Source: GCA-2862585 sp036340235 (lineage in GTDB: Bacteria; Bacteroidota; Bacteroidia; Flavobacteriales; UBA7312). Taken from it: DNA of 17,758 nucleotides. The notes below the pieces were generated by a model. That model worked only from the letters and a program-made list of their open reading frames with translations. It was not told the DNA's origin and made no database searches. Shown piece after piece: positions 7,806-15,215 of this stretch (positions are counted from its first letter, which is position 1; every line of letters begins with the position of its first letter). The stretch covers positions 1 to 17,758 of the forward strand of contig JAYYZE010000015.1 of the NCBI GenBank assembly GCA_036340235.1, given 5' to 3'. A program made the position numbers and the translations under genes.

Positions 7806-9052
7806 CAAACTTTTTTGACCATTATACAAGCGTTGTGCCCACCAAAACCAAATGTATTTGAAATAGCCACATTGACTGTTCGGTTTTGTGCCTTGTTAAA
7901 TGTATAGTTCAACGTTGGGTCAATCTCTGGATCAGCTGTCATGTGGTTGATGGTTGGAGGTACAACATCGTTTTTAACGGCTAAAATTGCGGCAATGGCT
8001 TCTACTGCACCTGCAGCTCCTAACAAATGACCAGTCATTGATTTTGTGGAGCTAATATTAAGCTGTTTGGCGTGTTCACCAAAGACAGACTTTATAGCCT
8101 TTATTTCAGCAATATCGCCTAATGGTGTAGAGGTGCCATGAACATTGACATAATCAACATCTTGTGGGGTGAGTTCCGCATCTTCAATAGCCAACCTCAT
8201 AACATTACTTGCACCTAATCCTTCAGGATGTGGGGCTGTTATATGATGGGCATCGGCCGTCATTCCTCCACCAACTATTTCGGCATAGATGGAAGCTCCT
8301 CTTTTCTTAGCATGCTCATATTCTTCTAAAATAATCGCCCCTGCTCCTTCGCCCAATACAAAACCGTCTCTATCTTTATCAAAAGGACGAGAAGCAGACT
8401 GAGGTGATTCGTTTCGAGTAGAAAGGGCTTGCATGGCGTTAAAACCACCCACTCCAGCCTCGTTGATTGATGCTTCGGAGCCACCGGAAATAAAAACATC
8501 TGCCTTGCCCCATTTAATGTAATTGAAAGCGTCTATCAGAGCGTGGGTAGAAGAAGCACAAGCAGAAACGGTAGCGTAGTTGGGACCTCTAAAACCATAT
8601 TTGATAGAAATATGTCCAGCCGCAATGTCGGCTATCATTTTGGGAATGAAAAACGGATTAAATCGCGGTGTTCCAGATCCTTTGGCAAAGTCTCCACATT
8701 CCTTCAAGAAGGTGTCAAGTCCACCGATTCCTGAGCCCCAAATAACCCCCGCTTTATCTAGGTCAAGAGACTCCAAATCAAAATCAGCATCAGACATTGC
8801 TTGCTGTACTGCTACAAGAGCATATACAGCATACCTATCAAGCTTGCGCGCTTCTTTTCTGTCAAGAAAGTCTGTTGGCTCAAAATCTTTAACCTCGCAT
8901 GCAAATTGGGTTTTGAATAGCGATGCGTCGAAACGACTAATTGGCTTGGCTCCACTAACCCCTAACAATAAGTTGTTCCAATAATCAAAAACCGTATTTC
9001 CTATTGGGGTAAGCGCGCCCAGCCCTGTAATTACAACTCGGCGATTTGACAT
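7805..9052 (-). CDS. fabF: 3-oxoacyl-ACP synthase II (KAS II)
   Basis: Condenses malonyl-ACP with acyl-ACP in fatty-acid elongation. The 415-residue length is normal for FabF. The Cys-His-His triad is present: C165 in VSACAS, H305 in VNVHGTST and H342 in SMTGHLLGAAGA, with K337 in STKS. The C-terminal gate motif is GFGGHN with F401. It lies 17 bases after acpP, whose product delivers its substrate, and its stop overlaps the rnc start by one base. FabB-like alternatives are less likely because of the length, the GFGGHN motif and acpP linkage. It is probably the only elongating KAS encoded in this operon; no other fab genes are visible. Confidence 0.97.
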   Translation of the reverse strand: MSNRRVVITGLGALTPIGNTVFDYWNNLLLGVSGAKPISRFDASLFKTQFACEVKDFEPTDFLDRKEARKLDRYAVYALVAVQQAMSDADFDLESLDLDKAGVIWGSGIGGLDTFLKECGDFAKGSGTPRFNPFFIPKMIADIAAGHISIKYGFRGPNYATVSACASSTHALIDAFNYIKWGKADVFISGGSEASINEAGVGGFNAMQALSTRNESPQSASRPFDKDRDGFVLGEGAGAIILEEYEHAKKRGASIYAEIVGGGMTADAHHITAPHPEGLGASNVMRLAIEDAELTPQDVDYVNVHGTSTPLGDIAEIKAIKSVFGEHAKQLNISSTKSMTGHLLGAAGAVEAIAAILAVKNDVVPPTINHMTADPEIDPTLNYTFNKAQNRTVNVAISNTFGFGGHNACIMVKKV

Positions 9053-9069
9053 GTATATTTAGTTCGTTA

Positions 9070-9300
9070 TTAGGCCTTTTCTATAAAGGAAATAGCGTCT
9101 CCTACAGTAGCAATGGCTTCTGCTTGGTCATCTGGAATTTGAATATCGAATTCTTTTTCAAATTCCATAATTAATTCAACAGTATCTAAAGAATCAGCGC
9201 CAAGGTCATTGGTGAAGCTAGCGTCGTTAGTTACTTCTGCCTCGTCAACTCCTAGTTTATCAACGATGATTGCTTTTACTTTGGTTGCAGTATCAGACAT
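9070..9300 (-). CDS. acpP: Acyl carrier protein
   Basis: Small acidic carrier of growing acyl chains, 76 residues from the ATG at 9300. Its motif GADSLDTVEL places the phosphopantetheine-accepting serine at S37. An in-frame start at 9330 would add ten residues that ordinary ACPs lack, so 9300 is chosen. First gene of the probable six-gene run, divergent from purN across 130 bases that hold the likely promoters for both directions. Four-helix fold and the LGADSLD site are unmistakable. It needs a 4'-phosphopantetheinyl transferase encoded elsewhere. Confidence 0.97.
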   Translation of the reverse strand: MSDTATKVKAIIVDKLGVDEAEVTNDASFTNDLGADSLDTVELIMEFEKEFDIQIPDDQAEAIATVGDAISFIEKA

Positions 9301-9327
9301 GTGTGAATGTTTTTTAGTTATATTTTG

Positions 9328-9359
9328 CAAATAAATATACTTTTTGAAAATAAAACAAG
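9328..9359 (-). promoter_or_regulatory. Candidate promoter for the acpP-fabF-rnc-pyk run
   Basis: On the minus strand CTTG (plus positions 9356-9359) is followed after 20 bases by TTTATTTG (9328-9335), seven of eight matches to TAnnTTTG. The box ends 27 bases before the acpP ATG, leaving a short leader. Spacing fits the Flavobacterium pattern. The surrounding DNA is AT-rich, so chance is possible. Confidence 0.35.
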
Positions 9360-9414
9360 TATCAAAGTTGTATTATTATTAATGAATCGTGTAAATCGTT
9401 TCAATTTGTTATTC

Positions 9415-9422
9415 TATTTTTG
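9415..9422 (+). promoter_or_regulatory. TAnnTTTG element just upstream of purN
   Basis: TATTTTTG is an exact match to the Bacteroidota -7 box and ends 8 bases before the purN ATG at 9431. No TTG lies at the expected distance upstream. If used, the transcript would begin within a few bases of the start codon. Treated as weak. Confidence 0.25.
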
Positions 9423-9430
9423 AGAATTAT

Positions 9431-10027
9431 ATGACAATTATAAATGTAGCTATTTTTATTTCTGGTTATGGGTCTAATGCCTTAAATATAATCGAGTTTT
9501 TTGATAAAAATAGACTCATTAATATTCGCTTATTATTGAGTAATAATAAGAACTCATACGCCCTCAAAAAAGCTAAAGAAATGGGGGTAGAAACAGTTGT
9601 TTTCAACAATGATTCGTTTAAAAACAATGATGAAATACTTCGTTTTTTACAGTCGAGGAATATTAATTTTATTGTTTTGGCTGGTTTTTTGAGACTTATT
9701 CCAAACAATATTATAGAGCATTATGGTGAAAAAGTGATTAACATTCACCCGTCCTTACTGCCAAAATTTGGGGGTAAAGGCATGTATGGTAAACGTGTTC
9801 ATTTAGCGGTGCTAGCAAGTGGTGATCGTCTAAGCGGCATTACCATCCATTTTGTAAATAATGTATATGATGATGGGAAGATTATTTTTCAAGACTCTGT
9901 GGTTGTTAAAAAGGAAGATACGTTGGACATTTTAACAAAAAAAATTCACGATTTAGAATACAAACATTATCCTAAAGTGATTGAAGAAGTTATTAATTCT
10001 ATTTTTTTCAACTTCCATGAGTGTTAA
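9431..10027 (+). CDS. purN: Phosphoribosylglycinamide formyltransferase (GAR transformylase)
   Basis: Transfers the formyl group of 10-formyltetrahydrofolate to glycinamide ribonucleotide in purine synthesis. The 198-residue protein has the phosphate-binding loop SGYGSNA (11-17), the catalytic N104 and H106 in INIHPSLLPKF, and D147 in VYDDG, corresponding to the E. coli Asn106, His108 and Asp144 set. The insert FGGKGMYGKRVH (113-124) is typical of the Bacteroidota form. First gene of a plus-strand group with rnhA, whose likely start lies 11 bases inside purN. It is divergent from acpP, an arrangement known in Flavobacteriia. No other pur genes are in the window. Confidence 0.95.
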   Translation: MTIINVAIFISGYGSNALNIIEFFDKNRLINIRLLLSNNKNSYALKKAKEMGVETVVFNNDSFKNNDEILRFLQSRNINFIVLAGFLRLIPNNIIEHYGEKVINIHPSLLPKFGGKGMYGKRVHLAVLASGDRLSGITIHFVNNVYDDGKIIFQDSVVVKKEDTLDILTKKIHDLEYKHYPKVIEEVINSIFFNFHEC

Positions 10028-10499
10028 AATCTATACAGACGGATCTTCAAGAGGTAATCCTGGACCTGGAGGTTATGGTGTTGTTTTGATTTCAGATGAC
10101 GGGCATAGAAAAGAAGTAGCTAAGGGGTTTAGAAAAACAACTAATAATAGAATGGAGTTGTTGAGTGTAATTGTTGGTTTAGAACTCATCAAGGTAAAGC
10201 CAATGGATATTATTGTCTTTTCAGACTCTAAATATGTAGTAGATGCCGTTGAAAAAAAATGGGTTTTTACATGGGAAAAAAAAATGTTTGAAAAAAAGAA
10301 AAACCCTGATTTATGGAAACGTTTTTTATCAATTTATAGACAACATAATGTTCGTTTTGTTTGGATTAAAGGACATAACAATCATCCAGAAAACGAACGG
10401 TGTGATAGGTTAGCGGTGGCAGCCGCTAAATCAGAAAAAATCTATGATATTGATAGAGGCTATGAAGATTCTTGCAATCATGACAAAACCTTGTTCTGA
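10017..10499 (+). CDS. rnhA: Ribonuclease HI
   Basis: Degrades RNA in RNA-DNA hybrids, including primers and R-loops. The ATG at 10017 gives 160 residues starting MSVKIYTDGS, the canonical beginning; an upstream in-frame start at 9981 adds only purN-overlapping residues and is rejected. All active-site residues are present: D7 (YTDGS), E47 (NNRMELL), D70 (FSDSKYV), H123 and D130 (GHNNHPENERCD). The basic segment with Trp residues around 82-101 corresponds to the E. coli handle region for substrate binding. It overlaps purN by 11 bases, so the two are cotranscribed and probably translationally coupled. Confidence 0.96.
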   Translation: MSVKIYTDGSSRGNPGPGGYGVVLISDDGHRKEVAKGFRKTTNNRMELLSVIVGLELIKVKPMDIIVFSDSKYVVDAVEKKWVFTWEKKMFEKKKNPDLWKRFLSIYRQHNVRFVWIKGHNNHPENERCDRLAVAAAKSEKIYDIDRGYEDSCNHDKTLF

Positions 10500-10533
10500 A
10501 AAAGTTCTTCTGCGTCATCCCAAGTTTTCTTTC

Positions 10534-10541
10534 TAAATTTG
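10534..10541 (+). promoter_or_regulatory. TAnnTTTG element directly before the biotin carrier gene
   Basis: TAAATTTG matches the -7 consensus exactly and ends 4 bases before the ATG at 10546. Upstream there is only TCTG at 10510-10513 (20-base spacing), a poor -33. If used, the mRNA would be almost leaderless. Confidence 0.25.
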
Positions 10542-10545
10542 TTTT

Positions 10546-11013
10546 ATGAAAGCTATTGTTAATGATTCTTTAGAGTTTGTTTTTGAAGACGATTCACAAT
10601 GGGATTGTGTAGAGGTTAAAGCTAATCAGTTTCATATTTTGTATAAAAACAAGTCATATGTTGCGGACGTTGTTTTTGTTGACTTTTCTAGTAAAAAAGT
10701 GAAAATTCTTATCAATAATCGATTGTACTCTGTCTATCTGCAAGATAAATTTGACTTATTGTTGAATCAACTAGGCATAACTAATAAGGCGAGTAAAAAA
10801 GAAAATGATGTAAAAGCACCTATGCCTGGAAGGGTTTTAGATGTATTTGTTTCTGCAGGAGAAGAGGTTTCTACTGGTGATAATTTACTTGTATTAGAGG
10901 CTATGAAAATGGAGAATGTTATAAAATCTCCTAGAAAGGGTATCATTAAGGCTGTTAATGTAGTGTCTAATGAGAACGTAGAAAAAAACTCCGTGCTATT
11001 TTCTTACAAATAG
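10546..11013 (+). CDS. Biotin/lipoyl-binding carrier protein, probable biotin carboxyl carrier subunit
   Basis: A 155-residue protein. Residues about 88-154 form a biotinyl domain with APMPGRVLDV at 91-100 and the motif EAMKMEN, placing the biotin-accepting lysine at K121. The first 85 residues are a divergent, mainly beta segment without a motif I recognise. Such short separate carriers serve acyl-CoA carboxylases (acetyl- or propionyl-CoA) in Bacteroidota, accepting carboxyl groups from biotin carboxylase. The biotin carboxylase and carboxyltransferase genes are not adjacent here, so the partner complex cannot be named. It follows rnhA by 46 bases and ends one base from the convergent kinase gene, with no terminator in between. 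Confidence 0.9.
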   Translation: MKAIVNDSLEFVFEDDSQWDCVEVKANQFHILYKNKSYVADVVFVDFSSKKVKILINNRLYSVYLQDKFDLLLNQLGITNKASKKENDVKAPMPGRVLDVFVSAGEEVSTGDNLLVLEAMKMENVIKSPRKGIIKAVNVVSNENVEKNSVLFSYK

Positions 11014-11014
11014 C

Positions 11015-11938
11015 TTAAATCAACTGAATGTCAAATTGTACTAAATCAACAAACTGACTGATTCTATTATTTACTTCTTTCATTTCAAGCCCATTCATGC
11101 GTTCTGTTCCAAACTTTTCAACGCAAAAAGAAGCCATTGCCGACCCTATTATCACGGCCCGCTTCATGTTTTCAAAAGAGTAATCTTTCGTGGCACAAAG
11201 GTGGCCAACGAATCCTCCGGCAAAGGTGTCTCCAGCTCCTGTTGGATCAAATACTTCTTCTAGAGGTAATGCTGGAGCAAAAAACACTTCCTTTTCATTA
11301 AACAATAGAGCTCCGTGCTCCCCTTTTTTAATGATTAAAAACTTAGGCCCCATACTAAGTATTATTTTTGCCGCTTTGACCAGCGAGTATTCGCCTGAAA
11401 GTTGACGCGCTTCTTCGTCATTAATGGTTAGGACATCTACGTTTTTAAGGGCAGTTGTCAAATCATCCATAAAATGATCCATCCAAAAATTCATGGTATC
11501 AAGGACTATTAGCTTTGGTCGCTTTGTTAGCTGATCTAAAACCTTTTGTTGAATGCTGGGCATTAGGTTTCCTAGCATTAAGCAATCACAGTTTTGATAA
11601 GTACTAGGCACTGTAGGATTAAACGTTTCTAACACATTAAGTTGTGTGTCCAATGTGTCCCTAGTATTCATGTCTTTGTGGTAACGTCCTGACCAAAAGA
11701 AGGTTTTTTCATTCTTCTTTATTTGTAATCCATCTGTGTTGACCTTATGCTTGTGCATCATGTCAATGGCCGTTTGGGGAAAGTCTTCTCCAACTACAGA
11801 AACTAAATTGATATTGTTGTAAAACTTAGAGGCCGATAATCCAATATAAGTGGCTGCACCGCCAACAATTTTATCTGTTTTTCCGAAAGGGGTTTCGATG
11901 GCATCGAAGGCTACTGTTCCTACTATTAATAAGCTCAT
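11015..11938 (-). CDS. PfkB-family (ribokinase-like) sugar or nucleoside kinase
   Basis: A 307-residue kinase of the PfkB/ribokinase superfamily. The N-terminal substrate motif is VGGAATY (25-31); the C-terminal signature DPTGAGDTFAGGF (231-243) has the catalytic base D237 and the anion hole GAGD. The NDEEA motif (173-177) is also family-typical. Substrate cannot be assigned: adenosine, ribose, fructose and related sugars are all handled by similar proteins, and the neighbours give no pathway. The gene is monocistronic, divergent from tRNA-Asn and convergent with the biotin carrier gene at a one-base distance. Cytosolic; no signal or membrane segment. Confidence 0.9.
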   Translation of the reverse strand: MSLLIVGTVAFDAIETPFGKTDKIVGGAATYIGLSASKFYNNINLVSVVGEDFPQTAIDMMHKHKVNTDGLQIKKNEKTFFWSGRYHKDMNTRDTLDTQLNVLETFNPTVPSTYQNCDCLMLGNLMPSIQQKVLDQLTKRPKLIVLDTMNFWMDHFMDDLTTALKNVDVLTINDEEARQLSGEYSLVKAAKIILSMGPKFLIIKKGEHGALLFNEKEVFFAPALPLEEVFDPTGAGDTFAGGFVGHLCATKDYSFENMKRAVIIGSAMASFCVEKFGTERMNGLEMKEVNNRISQFVDLVQFDIQLI

Positions 11939-11960
11939 TGATTATTCTTTTTTATTTTTA

Positions 11961-11987
11961 CAAATGTATTGCATAATTATTTGCAAA
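11961..11987 (-). promoter_or_regulatory. Candidate promoter for the PfkB-family kinase
   Basis: On the minus strand TACATTTG (11961-11968) matches TAnnTTTG exactly, 22 bases before the ATG. TTTG (11984-11987) lies upstream, but at a spacing of only 15 bases, shorter than the usual 17-23. It overlaps the candidate tRNA promoter facing the other way. Confidence 0.35.
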
Positions 11988-11999
11988 GTGGTAATATTG
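11969..11999 (+). promoter_or_regulatory. Candidate promoter for tRNA-Asn
   Basis: TTG at 11969-11971 and TAATATTG at 11992-11999 (seven of eight to TAnnTTTG) are 20 bases apart. The box ends 13 bases before the mature tRNA 5' end, which fits a short 5' leader removed by RNase P. Confidence 0.4.
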
Positions 12000-12012
12000 C
12001 ATTCCTATTTTT

Positions 12013-12086
12013 TCCTCCTTAGCTCAGTTGGTTAGAGCATCTGACTGTTAATCAGAGGGTCCTTGGTTCGAGCCCAAGAGGGGGAG
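12013..12086 (+). tRNA. tRNA-Asn (anticodon GTT)
   Basis: A full cloverleaf can be folded by hand. The 7-bp acceptor stem pairs 12013-12019 with 12079-12085 with one T-G pair. D stem GCTC/GAGC is at 12022-12025 and 12035-12038. The anticodon stem TCTGA/TCAGA at 12040-12044 and 12052-12056 encloses loop CTGTTAA with anticodon GTT at 12047-12049. T stem CTTGG/CCAAG surrounds loop TTCGAGC. The discriminator base is G, as expected for Asn. The genome does not encode CCA (CAA follows), so it is added after transcription. Confidence 0.97.
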
Positions 12087-12097
12087 CAATATAAATC

Positions 12098-12125
12098 GGC
12101 CCAGCTCTTTTGTTGGGCTGTTTTT
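12098..12125 (+). terminator. Intrinsic terminator after tRNA-Asn
   Basis: GCCCAGC (12099-12105) pairs with GTTGGGC (12112-12118) with one wobble, around a six-base loop, followed by TGTTTTT. It lies 12 bases after the tRNA and separates it from the polysaccharide genes downstream. Confidence 0.82.
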
Positions 12126-12195
12126 GTATAATGAGGTCTCTCTTGTTTCATTTCTTCTTTATTGTTTATCTTGCCTTTGTAATTATAGATTGATT

Positions 12196-12921
12196 ATGGT
12201 TAATCGATTAATTTATTTTTTTAAAAGACGATTACGTTTATTGTTTAAAAAAAATGTCGTTCACTTTATTGGTGATAGTCATACGGAAGTCTTTTGGCAT
12301 ATGGAGTTTTCTCCTTTTTATTTTTGGAAGATTACTCCTAAAATTAAAATTGTTCACGGAGCAACAGCAACAGGCCTTACCAATCCCAACAGCCAAACCA
12401 ATGCTTGGCAACAGTTTGAAAACTACCTCTCTAATGAAGTAGAAAAAGATGATTTTGTTGTTTTTCAGCTTGGAGAAGTAGACTGTGGTTTTGCCATTTG
12501 GTATCGCGCCGAAAAACATAATATTAGTATTGAAAAACAAATGACTATGGCTGTGGAAAATTATTCTGCCCTTATTAGTCATTCGATGAGTGTTGTTGGC
12601 AAAAATGTAATTATTTGTAGTGCTGTTTTACCAACAATTAAAGACCATAAATCACTTGGTGAAGTTGCCAACTTACGTAAGGAAGTAAAAGAAAGCATAA
12701 AAAACCGCACCAACCTAACTCTTTCTTTCAATCGGTCATTACATACTTTGGCAAACAATAATGGACTCCGTTTTTTAAATATGGACGAGGATTTATTAAA
12801 TCAAAACACAGGCATTATTCATTCAAACCTTCTTCATCCAAATCCAAAAGATCATCACTTGAATCCGGCTCCACTTTCCAAGATTATTTACCCCAAATTG
12901 ATGCGGCTTATTTCCAACTAA
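12196..12921 (+). CDS. SGNH/GDSL-type hydrolase, probable polysaccharide-locus esterase
   Basis: From the ATG at 12196 the protein has 241 residues. A TTG start at 12124 is possible but would lie in the tRNA terminator, so I reject it. SGNH blocks are visible: GDSHT with nucleophile S28 (26-30), G60 in GATATG, GEVDCG at 93-98 where many family members have GxND, and D219/H221 in PKDHHLN as acid and base. The N-terminal 20 residues are basic and hydrophobic (IYFFKRRLRLLFKK), perhaps membrane-associated. Proteins like this occur in capsule and exopolysaccharide loci, where they may remove or transfer acyl groups; that role is inferred from the flippase 22 bases downstream. Substrate unknown. 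Confidence 0.8.
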   Translation: MVNRLIYFFKRRLRLLFKKNVVHFIGDSHTEVFWHMEFSPFYFWKITPKIKIVHGATATGLTNPNSQTNAWQQFENYLSNEVEKDDFVVFQLGEVDCGFAIWYRAEKHNISIEKQMTMAVENYSALISHSMSVVGKNVIICSAVLPTIKDHKSLGEVANLRKEVKESIKNRTNLTLSFNRSLHTLANNNGLRFLNMDEDLLNQNTGIIHSNLLHPNPKDHHLNPAPLSKIIYPKLMRLISN

Positions 12922-12943
12922 TCATTTATCGTATTTTTACAAT

Positions 12944-14419
12944 ATGTCCGTACTGAAAAAAATTATTGGTCAATCCCTTGTTTTTTTTGTTGGCTCTGTG
13001 GTTTCAGTCATCATTGGATTCTTTTTCAAAATTTATCTTTCAAGACATTTGGGTGCTGAAGGACTTGGACTGTATGCTTTAGGGGTTTCCATTTTAGGTA
13101 TTTTAGGTATTTTTTTGAGTTTAGGATATGGCAATGGTCTTGTCAAGTTTGTTTCAAAATACATAGCGGAAAAAAATAATCGAAGACTTTACTCCTACAT
13201 TAATAACACCTTGGTCATTAATGTCTTGATTTCCTCGTCTTTGGGTTGTCTTTTCTTTTTTTTTCCTGCAATTATCTCAGAATTTCTTTTATCAAACAGT
13301 CGTTTGACCCCATATGTTCCATATTTTGGTGGTCTTCTGTTTATAAATGGTATTTTAGTTATTGCTGATCAATCTATACGCGGTTTACAAGAAGTAAAAT
13401 CAAGTACACTTATTAATACGTTTGTCCGGTTACCAATAAAGATTGGTGTCACCGTATGTTTATTTTCTTTTGGTATTGGCTTGGAGGGCTATATTTTAGC
13501 AGAGATAATAGGTGGCCTATTAGCCGCCTTTCTTTTAGGTCGTCTTATTGTACGCCTTTTACCTGGAACGTATTTAATGATTGTTGAAAAAACAAATTCA
13601 GAAGAAAAACAGTTTCGGTTTAATCTTTTATTTACTAACACTCTATTGGCCTTGCAGCGCTATGGTGATCGCTTTATTATAGTTATTTTTTTGAGCGAAA
13701 CGGAGTTAGGAATATACTCCGTTGTTCTTACAATTGCTACCTTTATTCCGTTGGTTTTAAGTTCTGTAAATTCTATATTTCAACCCATTATATCGTCTCT
13801 TTTTTCTCAAAATTTGATGACGGAATTAGCATACTATTTTAAGCTATGTACCCGCTATATTTTTATAATTAGTTTTCCTCTAATCGCTTTTACTATTTTG
13901 TTTAATCAATCCATTATGGGAGTCTTTGGTAACGAATTTTTGATTGGAAGTTCTTTGCTTATATACATTGTTGTTGGTGAGCTATTAAATGTATCTATAG
14001 GCCCTGTTGGCTCGATGTTACAAATGTGTGGATTAGAAAGAGAACTAAGAAATATTTCTATTATCTCGTCGGTTGTTTCATTTTTTCTATACTATTTCCT
14101 TATCCAATCGTTTGGACTTACAGGCCTTGGATTGGGGTATATTTTTAGTCGATTAGTTATAAATCTTGGCAGCGCAATTGTTCTTTACAAAAACCACCAA
14201 ATTCATTTTTTTCATTCGGCTTACTTAAAGGCAATTATTTTGTTTTTATCTATTTTTAGCATCGTTGCTTTTTTTACTCATTCGTTGGTTTTCAACGCCT
14301 GGTTCTTATGTTTTGTCTTGTTAGCTATATACTTAATTTTTGGTGGTTTATGGTATCTTTTACTTGGCAAAAAAGAAATTCCTGAATTAATTGATTTATA
14401 TAATCAAAGAAATAAATAA
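12944..14419 (+). CDS. Wzx-like polysaccharide flippase (MOP superfamily)
   Basis: A 491-residue, strongly hydrophobic membrane protein with roughly 12-14 predicted helices, the first at about 8-30, others near 42-62, 88-113, 178-201 and 425-472. The opening (GQSLVFFVGSVVSVIIGF, then SRHLGAEGLGLYAL) is characteristic of oligosaccharide flippases that move lipid-linked repeat units across the inner membrane. The middle has the conserved RYGDRFII segment followed by LGIYSV. It lies 22 bases after the SGNH hydrolase and is followed 4 bases later by the sulfotransferase, so the three are likely one operon. No glycosyltransferase or polymerase is present nearby, so its substrate must be made by genes elsewhere. 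Confidence 0.9.
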   Translation: MSVLKKIIGQSLVFFVGSVVSVIIGFFFKIYLSRHLGAEGLGLYALGVSILGILGIFLSLGYGNGLVKFVSKYIAEKNNRRLYSYINNTLVINVLISSSLGCLFFFFPAIISEFLLSNSRLTPYVPYFGGLLFINGILVIADQSIRGLQEVKSSTLINTFVRLPIKIGVTVCLFSFGIGLEGYILAEIIGGLLAAFLLGRLIVRLLPGTYLMIVEKTNSEEKQFRFNLLFTNTLLALQRYGDRFIIVIFLSETELGIYSVVLTIATFIPLVLSSVNSIFQPIISSLFSQNLMTELAYYFKLCTRYIFIISFPLIAFTILFNQSIMGVFGNEFLIGSSLLIYIVVGELLNVSIGPVGSMLQMCGLERELRNISIISSVVSFFLYYFLIQSFGLTGLGLGYIFSRLVINLGSAIVLYKNHQIHFFHSAYLKAIILFLSIFSIVAFFTHSLVFNAWFLCFVLLAIYLIFGGLWYLLLGKKEIPELIDLYNQRNK

Positions 14420-14423
14420 TCAT

Positions 14424-15059
14424 ATGATTCCTTTTTTAAAACACTTCATTTCTAGTCCAAAAACACATCCTATGTTAAGGGCTTTTGAAAAAAAAAGATG
14501 TATTTTTTTTCATATTCCTAAAACGGCAGGCATGGCCGTTTCATCTGCTATATTCGGCGATATTACATGGGGTCATAGAGACGTCTCTTTTTATGTAAAT
14601 CATTTTGGTAAAGAGCGCTTCTATTCATTTTATAAATTTACGGTTGTTCGTAATCCATACGATCGACTCTATTCTGCTTACGTCTTCTTAAAGAACGGTG
14701 GAATCAATCAACATGACACTAGTTTCTCCAGAAAATATTTAAGTAAATATCCCACTTTTGATGATTTTGTGCGTCATGGACTTAATGATAAAGATGTAAA
14801 TCGTTGGGTTCATTTTTTACCCCAACATCATTTCATTAAAAATAAAAACGGAAATATAGTAGTAGATTTTATTGCTAAAAAGGAACAACTTGAAACGGAT
14901 TTCGAAACTATTTGTCGTTACTTAAATGTTAGTGTTTCTCTGCAAACCATAAACCAAACAGGAAATAAAAAGGACCTTTCATTAACTGAAGATGTCAAAT
15001 CAATAATAAAAACGCATTACAAAGAGGACTTTAATCTGTTTTATCCGGATCTTTTCTAA
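14424..15059 (+). CDS. Sulfotransferase family 2 domain protein (carbohydrate sulfotransferase-like)
   Basis: From the ATG at 14424 (4 bases after the flippase stop) the protein has 211 residues; an earlier TTG at 14391 lies inside the flippase gene. It carries the two PAPS-binding signatures of the family: HIPKTAGMAV (30-39) for the 5'-phosphosulfate and VVRNPYDRLYSAY (74-86) for the 3'-phosphate. DFIAKKEQLETDF (148-160) is also typical. Enzymes of this kind place sulfate on hydroxyl groups of carbohydrates using PAPS. Beside a flippase it probably sulfates a surface polysaccharide, a modification common in marine organisms; this is inference. Its 3' end overlaps a convergent small gene by 29 bases. 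Confidence 0.88.
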   Translation: MIPFLKHFISSPKTHPMLRAFEKKRCIFFHIPKTAGMAVSSAIFGDITWGHRDVSFYVNHFGKERFYSFYKFTVVRNPYDRLYSAYVFLKNGGINQHDTSFSRKYLSKYPTFDDFVRHGLNDKDVNRWVHFLPQHHFIKNKNGNIVVDFIAKKEQLETDFETICRYLNVSVSLQTINQTGNKKDLSLTEDVKSIIKTHYKEDFNLFYPDLF

Positions 15060-15210
15060 ACAACTTATCCACCCCTATCCATATTAGTATAACAGGCCAA
15101 TAAACCCTTATTATTTCCGAAAGTGATATGTGTATAAAATCAAGGTTGTTTATTAAAAATAACGCTCCTAATAAGATGAGAAGTACTCCTATACTTTTTC
15201 CTTTTTTCAT
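15031..15210 (-). CDS. Small LiaI/LiaF-like two-helix membrane protein
   Basis: A 59-residue reading frame from ATG at 15210 to TAA at 15031-15033. It begins MKKGKSIGVLLILLG, has a first hydrophobic helix (about 6-20), an NN turn (21-22), a second helix with YWPVILIWIGVDKL (37-50) and a charged tail. The short hydrophobic pair with the WPV.LI..G pattern resembles the LiaI/LiaF-like transmembrane domain seen in envelope-stress membrane proteins. It starts 5 bases after the stop of the lipoprotein gene upstream, so the two are likely cotranscribed. The last 29 bases overlap the convergent sulfotransferase 3' end. Function is unknown; an envelope role is suggested by the partner lipoprotein only. 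Confidence 0.75.
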   Translation of the reverse strand: MKKGKSIGVLLILLGALFLINNLDFIHISLSEIIRVYWPVILIWIGVDKLFRKDPDKTD

Positions 15211-15215
15211 TTTAG

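Noticed and set aside
8580..8984. 134-codon plus-strand frame opposite fabF
   Set aside because: It lies antisense to a fully conserved fabF, shows no family motif and is a shadow of fabF codon use.
12124..12195. Longer N terminus for the SGNH hydrolase from a TTG
   Set aside because: It would begin in the T run of the tRNA terminator; the ATG at 12196 gives a protein of suitable length.
12238..12582. 114-codon minus-strand frame opposite the SGNH hydrolase gene
   Set aside because: No recognisable motif, and the plus-strand frame carries the full SGNH pattern.
12013..15215. tRNA-derived attachment site duplication flanking the polysaccharide genes
   Set aside because: I looked for a second copy of the tRNA 3' end between the tRNA and rnr and found none; there is no integrase.
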